A stretch of DNA of 64,000 bases from Pseudeuparius sepicola (taxonomy: Eukaryota; Arthropoda; Insecta; Coleoptera; Anthribidae). Within the stretch, counting starts at the first letter, position 1. Each line of letters opens with the position of its first letter. Below, piece by piece: positions 10,784-22,755 of the stretch. Position numbers and translations under genes: made by a program. The notes below the pieces were generated by a model. The model was not told the DNA's origin. It did no database searches and saw only the letters and a program-made list of their open reading frames with translations. The DNA lies in contig OY987298.1 of NCBI GenBank assembly GCA_963920635.1, forward strand, positions 123,017,735-123,081,734, written 5' to 3'.

Positions 10784-11609
10784 CAGGGTGTCCCGTAAGT
10801 CATGGATCAAACGGCTCTGGGTGACAGGGGAGGCCATTTGCGACATGAAAAACCCAATATGTTGTTATCCAATTGTTAACCGTTTTCAAGATATGGAGTG
10901 TTGAGATTTTCATGAAAAAAACAATTTTTACTTGATGTCCGAAACTAGAAAATATATTTTAATCAAATATAATAATTTTATATAAAAAATAATGTAATAC
11001 ACGATGTATGATTAAAAAAATACAATGTTCAGATACACAATTTAATTTTTAACGTTATGTTGAAATTTTAAACAAATGTATTTCATTATTTCAGAAGATG
11101 TTCAAAATAGCAACTGCATCAATGGCGTATCCGCGTTTTAATTTTCACCCTCAGTTTTAATTCTGGGTTACCAAGTGGATTCAACGTTAAAAATAAAAAA
11201 AAAGCGCACTTACTGCAAAATAGTTGCCGATGCGAAACAAGTAACCATATTTGTTGCTAAATAAATTGTGTATCTAAAATTTTTTTAATGGCACACCGAG
11301 TATTGCATTATTTTTAATAAAATTATTGTTTTTCCAGTAACCCCTATCTTTGCCACTGGCCAACCTGTGAGCTTGATGCTGGCAGGAGTTTTGGCTCTTC
11401 ATGACAACATGTCGTATACCAAATTTGGTTCAAATATCTTTTATAGTTTTTGAATAAAGCAAAAATTCCTGTTTTTTGCAAGAAAATTTTAATACCTCCC
11501 ATCTGGAAAACGGTTAACAATTGGAAAACAACATATTGGGTTTTTCTTGTCGAAAATGGCCTTCCCTGTCACCCAGAGCCATTTGATCCATGACTTACGG
11601 GACACCCTG
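10784..11609. mobile_element. CAGGGTG foldback element, 826 bp
   Basis: Long inverted arms: 10784-~10925 pairs with ~11470-11609 at roughly 90% by eye (CAGGGTGTCCCGTAAGTCAT / ATGACTTACGGGACACCCTG, then GGGTGACAG, AACCCAATATGTTGTT, CAATTGTTAACCGTTTTC). The right flank is TA and the left is GA (mutated TA). The AT-rich centre has no ORF. Confidence 0.8.
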
Positions 11610-11611
11610 TA

Positions 11612-13264
11612 TATTGGTAGTGAGAAATAATATGTAGATTAAAAAAACACTTTACTTCAAGTGCTTCTGCTAACAAGTCATCAAACGGTCGCTCAAATTA
11701 TGTTCTCATATTCGTTCAAACAAAGACATGCCTTCATGTGGGCGTATCATATCATCCCCCATAGGAATGGTGTATCTGTTAAACAACGGTCAAATGGGGG
11801 TGATAACCACCCACTAAAATATATCTTTTATGGATCTAACAAAAGCTACATTGTTCCCTTAATTTAGCTATAAAATTATGAATGACGCTGGTTCTCTATA
11901 TTTGTGAACTGAGGTGCGGACACTGGTTAAAAGTTAACAAAATTATTGCCGAACAAAAGCGCCCGCGGCCGTGACAGTCTGTTATCGGTCCGGATTAATT
12001 AGATACCAGGTGGGCTTTCATTGTTTGCTGGCATTGAGATAATTTTTTGCTGATAAATTAAAAAATGAACAAATTAGTGGAAACGCTTCACTTGCTTTCT
12101 TGTACTTACGGGAATTTCGATTTGGATTGGCTGTGCAATTATATAGGTATGCTTATGCAGTTAAAAATGAATATAAACTTTGTAATGTTATATTTTAAAC
12201 GACACTACTTAGCGTCATTGAATATGGTTATAGGTAGGTCAATTTTCATCAAAAAATATTTAGCGATACAGATTTACTACAACTTCTTACTTGAATACAG
12301 TATGCCGAGGAAACATGAAACAAATGACATCGATTGCAATGCAAAATGTGTCAGTTATGTGTGTTTGATAACTTTACTGTCTTTTAATTTTAATTTAATT
12401 GATTAAGTAGATATATAAGATGTATAGATATACAAATCCAATGTAAGGAAAAAGAAGAAAGAAACTACTTGATACAAAATACTAAAACTTATTGTATAAA
12501 TACAAAAATTCGTTTCTAATAAACACCCTTGTAACCTTAAGAATATTCAATTCTTTTTTTTTGTCTACACTTGGCTGATAATCTCTGTCGTAACTCATTT
12601 AACGTATGTTTGAGAGACTTGTGAGATGTGAAATGCTCCCAGAGAGCATCTTCCCACCTCCCATCATCACGAGAAAAGAAGCAAACCAATATAAACAAAA
12701 ATTTACAGAAAGTGATCCCTCTTAAGACGAAACACTGTAGAAAAAATCGTTTACTACTAGTTGGAAATGTATTATTCAACGACAGTCGGCCGCGAAAACA
12801 AATGAAATAGTTCACACATAGGTAAAACATATTTAGTTTTCTGGGTTCGGGTATACCTACAGTGTGTCTGGTTTTTCATGTTAACGCCCCTGAAAATCCA
12901 AGTAGGCTGGGGGAATTGAACGGGGTAATTTTTTTATAGATATGTCCCTGAAAGGTCCAAATTTTAACAAAAACTCTGCAAAGTTTCATAGTAGAGGATC
13001 ACTCACAGTATGTTGATCCAATAAAAGATATCAATTTTAGAAACTTTATAGGGTCAAAAATCGAGTATATCGAAACCACCCCGAACATTATGAATGAACT
13101 AATCCTAAAAAATACAGAAGCCTGCCAGTCAGTAAGTCCACATGAATTAAGGTGGCTGCTGTGCCACAACAGGAAACGCACAGAAAATATATGGTCTTAG
13201 ACAGTGTCTTTGTGAAGAAGGGTCCAATAATTTAAATTGTTTTTTAATTGTAGGTTGACAATTT
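11612..13264. other. intergenic, weak repeat similarity, no gene recognised
   Basis: 11768-11830 resembles 16035-16095 (GTATCTG, then AAATGGGGGTGA), and ~11935-12005 loosely resembles 16186-16260, so an old repeat is likely. A 113-codon frame at 12065-12406 (+) has an ATG but random AT-rich composition. A minus frame at 12537-12830 ends in a more protein-like stretch (DDGRWEDALWEHFTS, then LRQRL and KCRQKK) with no recognised family and no clear splice acceptor. Confidence 0.4.
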
Positions 13265-13447
13265 CTAAAAAAAGTAAATTACTTTTTTGTTTATTAATAT
13301 TTTTTCGATAATTACAGAGCATTTTTGTCCCGTATAAGTTTCATAAAAATTCAGCAATTTGAGATGGTCCAGAGAAAAGTGCCCTGTATATTTTTGTATT
13401 GAATCTTCGCTCACCAACACTTTGAGTGGTCCTGTTGAACTGTTTTG

Positions 13448-13510
13448 AAGTAATTCCATTTCACTCTTGACTCGCCAGATGCCTTTAAAATTTCTATTTT
13501 GCTCAACTGT
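13448..13510 (+). repeat. short dispersed repeat, copy 2
   Basis: Matches the minus strand of 10509-10575 (TTGACTCGCCAGATGCC core). It lies inside an 85-codon minus frame (13265-13522) that contains the NFKGIWRVK peptide and is otherwise unrecognised. Confidence 0.5.
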
Positions 13511-13879
13511 GGCAACCTGCATACCTATTCCCTGTAAATTTGATAGGTGGGGGTTTTGGTGTGTCCTGATTAACGCTGTGGTGTCAGATTTTAAATAAAG
13601 AAATGTCTAATATGGTTTTTCGAAAAACGCACCTCTTTACAAAATCCCAGTAAGCCAAGATTTCGTGGCAATGCCAAACCAATACTTTGCAAATGATGCC
13701 CTTCAGGAACCAAAAATTGGTTCGCTAGAGCGCCAAAAGCTTGATCTACCTTGATGGTTAAATAAACGGTAACATTTTCCTATTTACAATTTATCTACAC
13801 GTTGTAAATAAATTTCTAAGTTATTAACAATTTCTGTAGCTTCATTTCGTTGACTTCCTGGATGTCCGCTAAACCTGAT

Positions 13880-14518
13880 TAGGGTTTCATCAAGTCAAGT
13901 AGCTTGACATTTTAACAAATTACTTGACTTGACTTGAAAATCAAGCTTTTGACAAATTAAATACTTGACTTGATATTGGAAAATTAATACTTGACTTGAA
14001 CTTGACTTGATTTCAAGTCAAGTCAAGTAGCTTGAAGTCAAGCCATGCATCTCTATTCTTGTCAACTCCAGCGTCTTCAGCTCCTATTGAAAGAGAGTTT
14101 TCCAGGGCTGCTTTGGCAGTTACAAAAACGCGAAATTGGTTAAGCGCCAAATCCACTAGATGCCTAATGTGCCTTAAGTCGTGGATGGAAAATGATAACA
14201 TTAAAAAGTGGACTTGAAATAGTTTATTTTTGTTCTTTCCTAGTTTTTGTTTTTTCCTAGTCCTTTCCTAGTTTTGCAAAAAAGTGTACAATGCAAAGGT
14301 TTATTATTATTATTTACCCTAACTGATAATAACATTTTAAATTTATAAAAATCAAGTAATCAAGTAGCTTCAAGAAAAACTTAATTTTTCAAGTACTTGA
14401 AAAATAAATACTTGTCTTGACTTGATATTGGAAAATTACTACTTGACTTGAACTTGACTTGATTTCAAGTCAAGTCAAGTCAAGTAGCTTGAATATCAAG
14501 TCAAGCCGTGAATCTCTA
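13880..14518 (+). mobile_element. deleted hAT element with TCAAG-rich ends, 639 bp
   Basis: A perfect 8-bp duplication AACCTGAT flanks the element (13872-13879 and 14519-14526). The ends are TAGGGTTTCA at the left and, read inward from the right, TAGAGATTCA. Both subterminal zones (13893-14042 and 14350-14505) are packed with TCAAG/CTTGA runs, including a shared TACTTGACTTGA and GATTTCAAGTCAAGTCAAGT. Between them is the C-terminal dimerisation region of a hAT transposase. All the catalytic part is deleted. Confidence 0.85.
14044..14217 (+). pseudogene. hAT transposase C-terminal (hATC) remnant
   Basis: The open frame encodes PASSAPIEREFSRAAL, then TKTRNWLSAKSTRCLMCLKS and WMEN, followed by a stop. 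This is the conserved hATC dimerisation signature (S.P.ER.FS.a......R.rL......lm.l). Only ~55 residues survive, against ~600 for a full hAT transposase. It has no ATG of its own, since the frame opens inside TCAAG repeats. It sits centrally in the 13880-14518 element, in the same orientation, so it is the leftover 3' end of that element's gene. Family assignment is firm; function is lost. Confidence 0.8.
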
Positions 14519-14827
14519 AACCTGATGTAAAACCATTAACCAAAATCGACTATTTATTTGCTGTATGCAGTGGGGATATGTCAAAGAAATTGTTTAAAAC
14601 AGTTCGAATCACTCATGGAATCTTTATAAAACGTCAAGTCAAGTCAGGTTAAAAGTAAAAAAGTGACAATTGGTGAACATCGGTCATGGCTCACTTGTAA
14701 AGAAACAAAATGAGGGCATTTTTAAAGAAAATGTAAACTAGTGGGGAAACGGGCCACTTTAGGGTGTAAGTTGTAATAACAAAAGTTGTAATATTTGTAA
14801 AGTAATATACCCTGACATCTTAAAAAA

Positions 14828-14905
14828 TAGGGTGTTTCATTTGAAAATCTGGAGTAATTGCTTGTTGAAAATTTTCAAACACGTCACTCTTTATGGAGCA
14901 CCCTG
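14828..14905. mobile_element. short CAGGGTG-type remnant, 78 bp
   Basis: TAGGGTGTTTCATTTG at the left and GGAGCACCCTG-TA at the right are inverted ends. Only weak internal pairing. Confidence 0.35.
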
Positions 14906-15107
14906 TATAATATTTCCCAAATATTTTTATATTTTGCAGTTGAATACGCCTTTTACTAGAAATTTACCAAGCAGATTTTTTTTATATGAAATAGCAAGAC
15001 TGCTGTCGCATATTTTCAGAGTGTCTGAAATCCGACTGTTTCATACATTTTCTTGAATAACTTGGCAAGGCACCAAAATATGTTAAAAAATAAAACGGCA
15101 ATATATA

Positions 15108-15285
15108 TAGGGTGTTCCATTTAAAAAAATTGCTCAGCTTGTTACCGCACCTTCGTGGAATATCTCGAAATATTTTTAATTTTTAATATTTTTTGGTTGC
15201 CTTATGACATTCAGAAAAAATGTTCAAATATATTTTTTCGTATAAGGTACTATTGTTGCTTTCTCGCACCAAATGGGCCACCCTG
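15108..15285. mobile_element. short CAGGGTG-type element, 178 bp
   Basis: TA-TAGGGTGTTCCATTT at the left and AAATGGGCCACCCTG-TA at the right are inverted termini with TA flanks. The interior is AT-rich without an ORF. Confidence 0.5.
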
Positions 15286-15360
15286 TATTTTGTTGGTAGG
15301 CATACTAAACTGTTAAAAAAAATTGAATAGGTTTCGGCTGTGTGCACGTAAATGTTAATA

Positions 15361-15459
15361 AAGAGGAAGAGGTGTATTTTCGTGCAAATTATATTTGTAA
15401 AATTAGCATGCTAATAATTTTACAAACATAATTTGCACGAAAATACACCTCTTCCTCTT
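15361..15459. repeat. near-perfect 99-bp hairpin (miniature palindrome)
   Basis: The left arm from 15361 (AAGAGGAAGAGGTGTATTTT, CGTGCAAATTAT, TTGTAAAATTA) pairs with the right arm ending at 15459 with only a few differences around a GCATGC centre. TA flanks both sides (15359-15360 and 15460-15461), so it is probably a tiny palindromic MITE. Confidence 0.75.
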
Positions 15460-15461
15460 TA

Positions 15462-16926
15462 TAAACTATTTTACTTCCACATCACTGGAGTGTTGTTTTT
15501 GATAATAATTATTGAATTGTTGTCAGTGAAAAATCAACAATAAACAATAACTTTGTTGGCACTTTTGTCTTCACTATAAAGGAAAAAAAGAGCACTCTTG
15601 GTTATCGCATAAATATTTATGGGCTCATAGTTAACACCATTTGACTTACGTATGTAAAATTTTATGATCATAATATTATTATTTTCTTCACTTGTTTTCG
15701 TTCGCTTAAACGGTAAAATTTTTGCCTGCGGCGTTATATTATTTTTAACAAGGAAAATATTGTTTTTATTTTTTACTTTTTGTCTATAAACCCTCCCTCT
15801 ATCGGCAAAATGTAGCTATGCCCATGAATAATTTTATATGTGGTACCTACTAACATTTTTGCGATGTATATACATGTACATACGTCGAAACTAGAAACTG
15901 ACAGACGACAGACGATATACACCCTTGCTACACCACTGCTGTTTCAAAAGCCCAACGCCTTGCTTTATCCTAAAATTACTATTCGTAAATCCGCCCCTTT
16001 GCTAAAAGGTATCGTCGGACCCTTCATTATGTCCGGTGCGTATCTGCTAAGCGGTGGTTAAATGGGGGTGAGAACAGACCACCGCAATAAATACACACGG
16101 CCGAGAGGGCTACATCCTTTCCATAATGTCACGAAAAACCCGGAATATTGCCTATTCTACTTGGTAAAATTAGGGTAGTCGAAGGATTAACAAAATTATT
16201 ATTTTGGAACAATAGCAGGCTCTACCTTTTTGTTATCAGTTATTGCAAAGGATTAATTATGTACATTTTTAGGACCAGGTAGGTTGCATTGTTCGACGGA
16301 TTGGTGCTGGTTAACGGTCTGATTAAATGTTCCTATGTACCCACAGGACGCACCACTTTCTAAATGCAATCGGGAAACCAGAAAAATGCTATTGTTGGTA
16401 TTGCAATTTGTCCTCAAACCAGTGCTTACTAGGTTCATGGACAAAGCTATACACCTAGACTGTTAAAAGCATATTAGTGAAATTTCCGCGGGGCATACCA
16501 AATAATTTGCATAAACTTTTATATAAAAACTAGATTATACATAGGTTGAAGTTCAACTTAGTATCGAGCCCGAAGAATTGTAAGACATTACAATTTATCA
16601 GTTTTTGTTTCCGTTTCAAAAGTAAAGTTTGAAAGTTGGGGTGCCGGAATTTTTTGCGAGCGCTTTCAATCATGCTTGTGATTATCTATATCTACTTTAA
16701 TGTTTGCTAGGCTAAACACTCATACAATATTGTTAGTGGTAGTATGTGACACTTGTGACAGCATGGAAATATGCTATAGCAAGGTGTGCTATTTTTGCAA
16801 TGGACACCTCTTTACGGAACAGTAATACCTAATTCTATTTGATATGAAGAAACATCCAGACCACAACATCGAACTAACCCCGAAGTTGAATTTACTAGAA
16901 TAATTGAATAATAACAACAATCACAT
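15462..16926. other. intergenic, no gene seen
   Basis: Contains the old repeat similarity noted at 11768-12005 (here 16035-16260). The small frames, for example 15840-16061 (+), show no domain. Confidence 0.4.
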
Positions 16927-17030
16927 CGCCACGGTGGGGATGTTCGGATAATTTATAACTATTTAGACTGCACGTTTTTCTGCCTTCGACCGACCTTGGT
17001 TCGAATAGACATCTTGGCAGACTTAAGGCA
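16927..17030 (+). repeat. dispersed repeat with tRNA-like B box, copy 2
   Basis: Homologous to 3541-3645, with the core TTCTGCCTTCGAC then CCTTGGTTCGAATAG. The B-box-like GGTTCGAAT is retained. The downstream sequences of the two copies diverge after CAGA. Confidence 0.4.
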
Positions 17031-17039
17031 AATGTCTTT

Positions 17040-17970
17040 ATAGAAAAACATTATTCCTCTAATTTTCAAAAGGTTTTTATTCGCTAAATCTATTTAAAAT
17101 TTTCTAAAACGTTGAAAACCAAAGTTTCAGCGAAAAAAATGCATGCGGATCTCTTTTCGTATGAAATAAAATTATTACTGTTTCATTATTAAGTGTCGGT
17201 TATTGGAAACTTGCACCTTACCGATAATTGTTCGTCCATGACATACTTCATTCATGTGATAGGTATTTAAAAAAAATGTTAAATACCAACGTGTTTTTCT
17301 TCTAACGGACTTAGGATTTTTTTGCTCTATCCAGTGGTGGTAATCAGGAAGCTTGTCAAATTTCTGAAAACGTCATCATGACCGAAAAACCAAAACTATC
17401 AAGTTTAATTAAATTCGGATTACCGATGAGGAAGATTTTTTTTAAATCGCACTTTTTCCTATTATATGTTGAATATCATTCATGACAGAATATTGTAGAG
17501 GGTATGATACTTAGTCCAACTTTTGTATATAATTTTACGGATATTATTTCTTCTTATATCTTTCGTATTTTCCGAGATAAAACCAATGGTGGGCATCAAC
17601 ATTTTCACCATCCTCTATTGTAGTATTTGGGTAATATATTGGAATTTACTATAAAATAATGAATTTAAAAACAGTGACGAGGAAGTAGTGATACCATCGG
17701 CAGCGTTTTTTTTTGCTTGGTTATACGTACCTAATAAAAATACAGAGTAATTAGAATAGATATCATTACGTAAAGACAATTTTTAATAGAAAAATTGTTA
17801 ATATATTGTTAAATAAACTGTGGTAAAATCATGTAAGTGGTAATCTTTTCTTGCCTTCAGTTTTATTATGTTTTTAGTTTCAAATTTTATATTTACTTAC
17901 ACTACTATATCCTATTGGCAATTGTCGTTGCATTACATGATGGTATCTGTTTTAACTATTCTGTATTTGG
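17040..17970. other. intergenic, no gene seen
   Basis: AT-rich sequence. The overlapping frames at 17837-18053 run into the inverted repeat and are not gene-like. Confidence 0.4.
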
Positions 17971-17975
17971 ATTAC

Positions 17976-18231
17976 GTATATACGAGACCAGAATCATATC
18001 ATTTGGCCCAGCCAATATTTTATTTTTTATTTTATTTTAGACACTATTATTAAAAACAAAAGAAAACTATCAAATCAAACTATTATTATTGTAATTTGAG
18101 ACACTTTTATAAACAATTTTTACTAAGATTATAATTAGAAAACTAGATATATATGCTTGAGACACTAAATTAAATAATGTAACAAGTATTGGCTGGGCCA
18201 AATGATATGATTCTGGTCTCGTATATATATA
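17976..18231. repeat. inverted repeat, ~45-bp arms
   Basis: TACGAGACCAGAATCATATC then ATTTGGCCCAGCCAATA at the left is repeated in inverted form at 18186-18230, with an AT-rich spacer of ~165 bp. The arms are nearly identical. Confidence 0.75.
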
Positions 18232-18374
18232 GGTATATATTAAACTTCTTTTTATAATAAGCTTTCGGTCTACTTCAATATTTTCTTATAATTTAAAAAA
18301 AATTCTAGCCCTCATGAAGGTCACGAAGTAGACCGAAAGCTTGGTATTATAAAAAGAAGATTAATATATACCTT
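18232..18374. repeat. second inverted repeat abutting the first
   Basis: GGTATATATTAAACTTCTTT then TAATAAGCTTTCGGTCTACTT at the left pairs with AAGTAGACCGAAAGCTTGGT then AAGAAGATTAATATATACC at the right. The spacer is ~50 bp. It directly follows the inverted repeat at 17976-18231. Confidence 0.75.
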
Positions 18375-19574
18375 TCTGGCTGAAAGACTCGTTATTTTTA
18401 CTACTGAGTATAACTGCACAGTCGTAATCCAGCTATTTAATATAATAACTTTTTAATTACTCTGTATTTTATAATTTAACAAGAGAAAATGTAAGCTATG
18501 GTCACTATTTTTGATGCTCTGAAGAAAACGTCAGCATGGATAAGGTGAGTACCTTGTAGTTTATTGGCCTGAACATTATCTCAATACAGAAAAATACCCC
18601 TTCTATCACAATGAATAAATTTAATTTTTTATACATAGGTATAATATATTTTTCAATATTTATTTCATAATAAATAGTCACAAATAGTCAATATTCAATG
18701 TAATTAAGACAAATTCAATTATTTACAAAATGTATATCTAGATATATTATTACACTCTGTAATATATAGGTAATTTGTATAATGATTTTCTGCCTTAGTT
18801 AATTCTTTACAATTTTTTACCTCGGTAATCATTACACCATTAATAGCGCACCTAAGACACCTGTTCTCAATTTCGCTTGACTGACCATCAGTATGTTTGT
18901 GTAGATAATTACTGTAATCAACTGTCAAGAAATTAGGCTTGGTAAATTCAAAAGAATTATACCGCCGCTGGCTCTTGGAGTTCAATACTTGATTTATTGA
19001 ATATTTTTTCGTCACATTTTAATCCATTCAGTATTTTTTTTATCGAAAACTTTCAGTAGTTTTTAAAACGGGACACCATCCTGGATTTTGTGGAATCGGC
19101 CAAACTGATCCATCATTTGCTTATGAGTGAGTCTCTAACGAAAAATATTTTTCGAAAAAAAAGGTATCTATTCCTTTTTCTCTGGACCGTACCCTATATC
19201 TATTTTGCTATTGTTTGTTGTATTATAAAAATTAGCATTTTTAATGTAAAAATACCTTTATAATCGTCTTAAACAGGGCCTATTCTTTTTCCGTTTTCTC
19301 GAATCGATCCCTTGTATATTTGACCGCAAAATCCTATAGGGAATTCTGTCGTTCCCTCCTGAGCTGCTAAAAATCCTTATGTCTACAGCAAACAGAATTT
19401 GCGCTGCTAGCGGTATTTGAATAGAGGGGATATTCGGGTGCGGTAGTATAAATAAAGAAACGACTAAAATGTAGATATTTCCGTAGACTAAAACAGAGTC
19501 ACCTAAATATGACCAAGACTGACTTGTATGGAAACTTGAAAGTAATAATTATTATAAAGAGCTTTTTGGCTATA
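18375..19574. other. intergenic, one partial dispersed repeat
   Basis: 19388-19443 is a partial inverted copy of the repeat at 8926-9080. A 98-codon minus frame (18719-19015) opens at GTG, not ATG, and has no recognised domain. Confidence 0.4.
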
Positions 19575-19866
19575 CAGGGTGTCCCATTTTCGATACTTTT
19601 GCAGCGTATCTCGGTTATTTTTAGAGACACTGGTCGGGACACTGGTCTAACATTTTCATAGAAAGAATGATCTCGCAAACAAAATTTTCAGGGCCTCCTT
19701 AGTTTTTGAGATAATCATAATTCTCACCCTCACAATACTCAAAACTAGGATTAACCCAGAAGCAAAGTGATCTTTAAAATTTGCCATTTACACAGTTTTT
19801 TTCTAGGAGGTAAGAATTTCAAAATATAAATATAATCTCCAAAAGTATCGAAAATGGGACACTGTG
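19575..19866. mobile_element. CAGGGTG-type MITE, family A copy 1, 292 bp
   Basis: TA-CAGGGTGTCCCATTTTCG at the left and GGGACACTGTG-TA at the right. The interior is shared with 24503-24832: GGGTTATTTTTAGAGA-type block, GGCCTCCTTAGTTTTTGAGA, and AGGAATTTCAAAATATAAAT-type block near the right end. A tract at 19727-19775 (ATTCTCACCCTCAC...) also recurs at 54246-54290. Confidence 0.75.
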
Positions 19867-20334
19867 TACATACGGGGGTATTTTGTTATGATATATTATT
19901 ATGCAATGAGTATTTAGTTATAGTTATTAAGAGGAGTATGAGAATATGAGTATGAGAATTATACGACACGAGTCGTAATGAATATATTTTTCCGACTGGC
20001 CATTAAATGCTAGTTGCAAACATTATTTTTTCTATGAACAGTTATAATAATCCCTTTGTTCCAACAATAGTTCTGAACCTGTTCTAGTGAATCAGAATGC
20101 AGAAAAGTAACTCCAGAACTGTTTTCAACCTATTAGATTTCTGAGAACCGGTTCAGAACTGCTGTTGGAACAAAACGTATAAAAATAGGTAGGTATAGGT
20201 ACTTTTTACTAATGTTCAATAAAATGTGTAATTTGACTTTTCAGATTTGCATCAAATGTATAAGAAGTGTTTTTTGGCCGAGGAGGTTGTTTAGGGGAAG
20301 AATGTAGCGATAGTAAAAATAAAATAAAGTTGTA

Positions 20335-21207
20335 CAGGGTGGTTCATCATAAATTGACACCCCCCCCCCTTAACTTGCTAGTTTTTGAGGTTATAAAAAA
20401 ATTTTTTTTAAAAAAGTTTTAGATGCTAATACAAAGTTTTTTGTGACTTTATTGGACCGTGTACAGTGTGTTCTAGAAAACCGCGGCATACATAACTTAT
20501 GTTTTTTTAAATGGAACACCCTATATATTTTTGCATTTTTTAAATTTGCTCATGAAGGCAATTAAAATGACATTAAACTTTGTGGCATTATCTTTTTCCG
20601 TTTTTGAAAAATTCAGTTTTCAAATTTTATACTAAATTTATTTAACTGGAATTTGTGGATCTCGTGATAAAGATAGATGATCGATGTAATAACACAAAAT
20701 ATTTGTGTTAAACAAGAGAGTAATATAGTAAAACTCCAAAATGTTTAGAAGCCTTTTCAAATTTTACTGATTATATTCTCGAAATAATTTCAGGAAAATC
20801 GTAAAAGCTTCTAAACATTTTGGAGTTTCCCTATGTTACTCTCTTGTTTAAAACAAATATTTTTCGTTATTACATTGATCGTCTATCTTTATCACGAGAT
20901 CTACAAATTCGAGTCAAATAAATTTAGTATAAAATTTGAATACGGAATTTTTCAAAAACGGAGATAAATGCAACAAAGTTTAATATTATTTTGATTGCCT
21001 TGATGAGCAGATTTAAAAAATGCAAAAATATATAGGGCGTTACATTTATGTAATGTCTGCCACGGCTTTCTAGAACACATTGTACACGGTCCAATAGCGT
21101 CACAAAAAACTTTGTATTAGTATCTAAAACTTTTGTCAAAAACTTTTTTTTCTAACCTCAAAAACTAACAAGTTAAGGGGGGTGTCAATTTATAATGAAC
21201 CACCCTG
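20335..21207. mobile_element. 873-bp CAGGGTG palindrome (foldback)
   Basis: The ends TA-CAGGGTGGTTCAT and ATGAACCACCCTG-TA enclose two arms of ~430 bp that pair along almost their whole length, around a centre near 20770. Shared landmarks include CGTGATAAAGATAGATGATC, ACTCCAAAATGTTTAGAAG and GGACCGTGTACA. No transposase frame is present. Inside each arm is a smaller CAGTGTGTTC...GGAACACCCTA-like unit, so the arms seem to have duplicated an older insertion. Confidence 0.85.
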
Positions 21208-21209
21208 TA

Positions 21210-22755
21210 CGTCGCATGGGATTTGAGATTTGAACCGCACTGACGGTTTAGGGCTTTAGTAGTAGATAGTATTAAAGCCAACTGCTACATTACTACCTGT
21301 ATGAAACTCTTAATCGAGTCTGGGGAAATATTGATATTAATTGTTCTTTCGTATAATAATAATTCTCAATTTACCTCTGACTATCGCATAATTCTAACCT
21401 GTTTTCTTTAAAAAAACATATCAGTTAAAGTGTGTGAGTAGAAAAAAGTATTTTAGCGTATTTGTGTTTCTCTGTTGTTGTGAAATAAGAACCGATAGAC
21501 TCAAAGGGCGCCAATTACTTAAAGGCGTCTGGAACTTCGCTATTCAGAAGAGAGCAGCACTGCCGAGCATTCTGGAGTATATACTACAACGAGAACCCCG
21601 ATTATATAACTGTGTTGTTAATTTCCATAGTTAAAGATTTTAGTCATACAAAGTTGCTCTTGGGGAAGAGAGGTCCAATTTTCGAGTAGAAGTTTAATTA
21701 AAACCATTTCCTTACTTGTTTCTAATTATACATCGTGAAGATTCATTTTCCTTATTGTTTTTCTACGTTCAAGTTTCTTTATGAATACTATTGAATTCAT
21801 GACAAGGAAGCAAAAGCGCCTAAGTTTGACTTGTTTGCAATTTAATATAATATTGGTCGATAGATATAATATGTCAAAGCACAGAATAATTACGTGCGGC
21901 AATCTCTGCTAAAATATAAGAGGAGTAAAACACAATTATTATTGCTGCTTGTTTACAAAATAGGTGTTACGCGAGTCTAAATTTGATTTGCGATTTTCAA
22001 AGGAAATTGCAAAATTTTTAATAACGTTTACGGCAAGAGAAAAACTTGAAAATTGGGGGAGGATGTCTGTATTAGGGGCAGATGATTGATGGAGGGAGGA
22101 AAGATCAAAAAGAAACAACACAGAATAGATAATATGATACAGTGGGGTGGGCCATCCAAGAGAAAACAGTGGCCTGTAGAAAAAATAATTATGACATAAA
22201 AATGTGTTTCAAATAATTACAATATAATAATAATATAAATTTGTAATATGTTCAAAAAGTTATAAAAAAAATTTTGTCAAAACAAATTAAGTTGAACTAG
22301 GTACCTATGAGTTAGCTATTCAGTTTAGATAGGTATAATATGGAGACTGCTTTAAGGATGTTTTTAATCATATCCGACTTCCGGTTGTGACGGAAGTAAA
22401 TTTCACTTGTCCATTTTTTCGATACATTCTGTGCTCTATAATTATTATATATCTACTCGTAATTATTATATATCTCTCTTATACACCGTGTTTCACTTTG
22501 AGTCTAGATAATTCCGTATTTTTTAAGAGGGGCCGATTTTCAAAAAAAAAAATGTTGAACCTCTAGTACATGAAGGGCTCAACATTTTGGGTTATAATTT
22601 TTTGAAATAGTCCTATTCCAAGGCCTACTAATATTCAAAGAAGACCCCATAATTCACAAAACCCAGTTAGGCATGTTTTAAGAATAAAAGGGGCAGTTCC
22701 ATCGAATTGGCCATAGTTTAAAACTCCTGGTACAAAATGCAACACTCTATGTTAT
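21210..22755. other. intergenic, no gene seen
   Basis: AT-rich. A possible CAGGGTG-like end (TACACCGTGTTTCACTT) lies at ~22484, with no certain partner. Confidence 0.4.

Noticed and set aside
12065..12406. 113-codon plus frame with ATG
   Set aside because: Composition is that of AT-rich random sequence; no domain, no splice or promoter context.
13893..14505. TCAAG tracts as a simple microsatellite or telomeric repeat
   Set aside because: They occur symmetrically inside defined hAT ends with an exact 8-bp duplication, so they belong to the element.
18719..19015. 98-codon minus frame
   Set aside because: Opens at GTG, no recognised domain and no repeat support.
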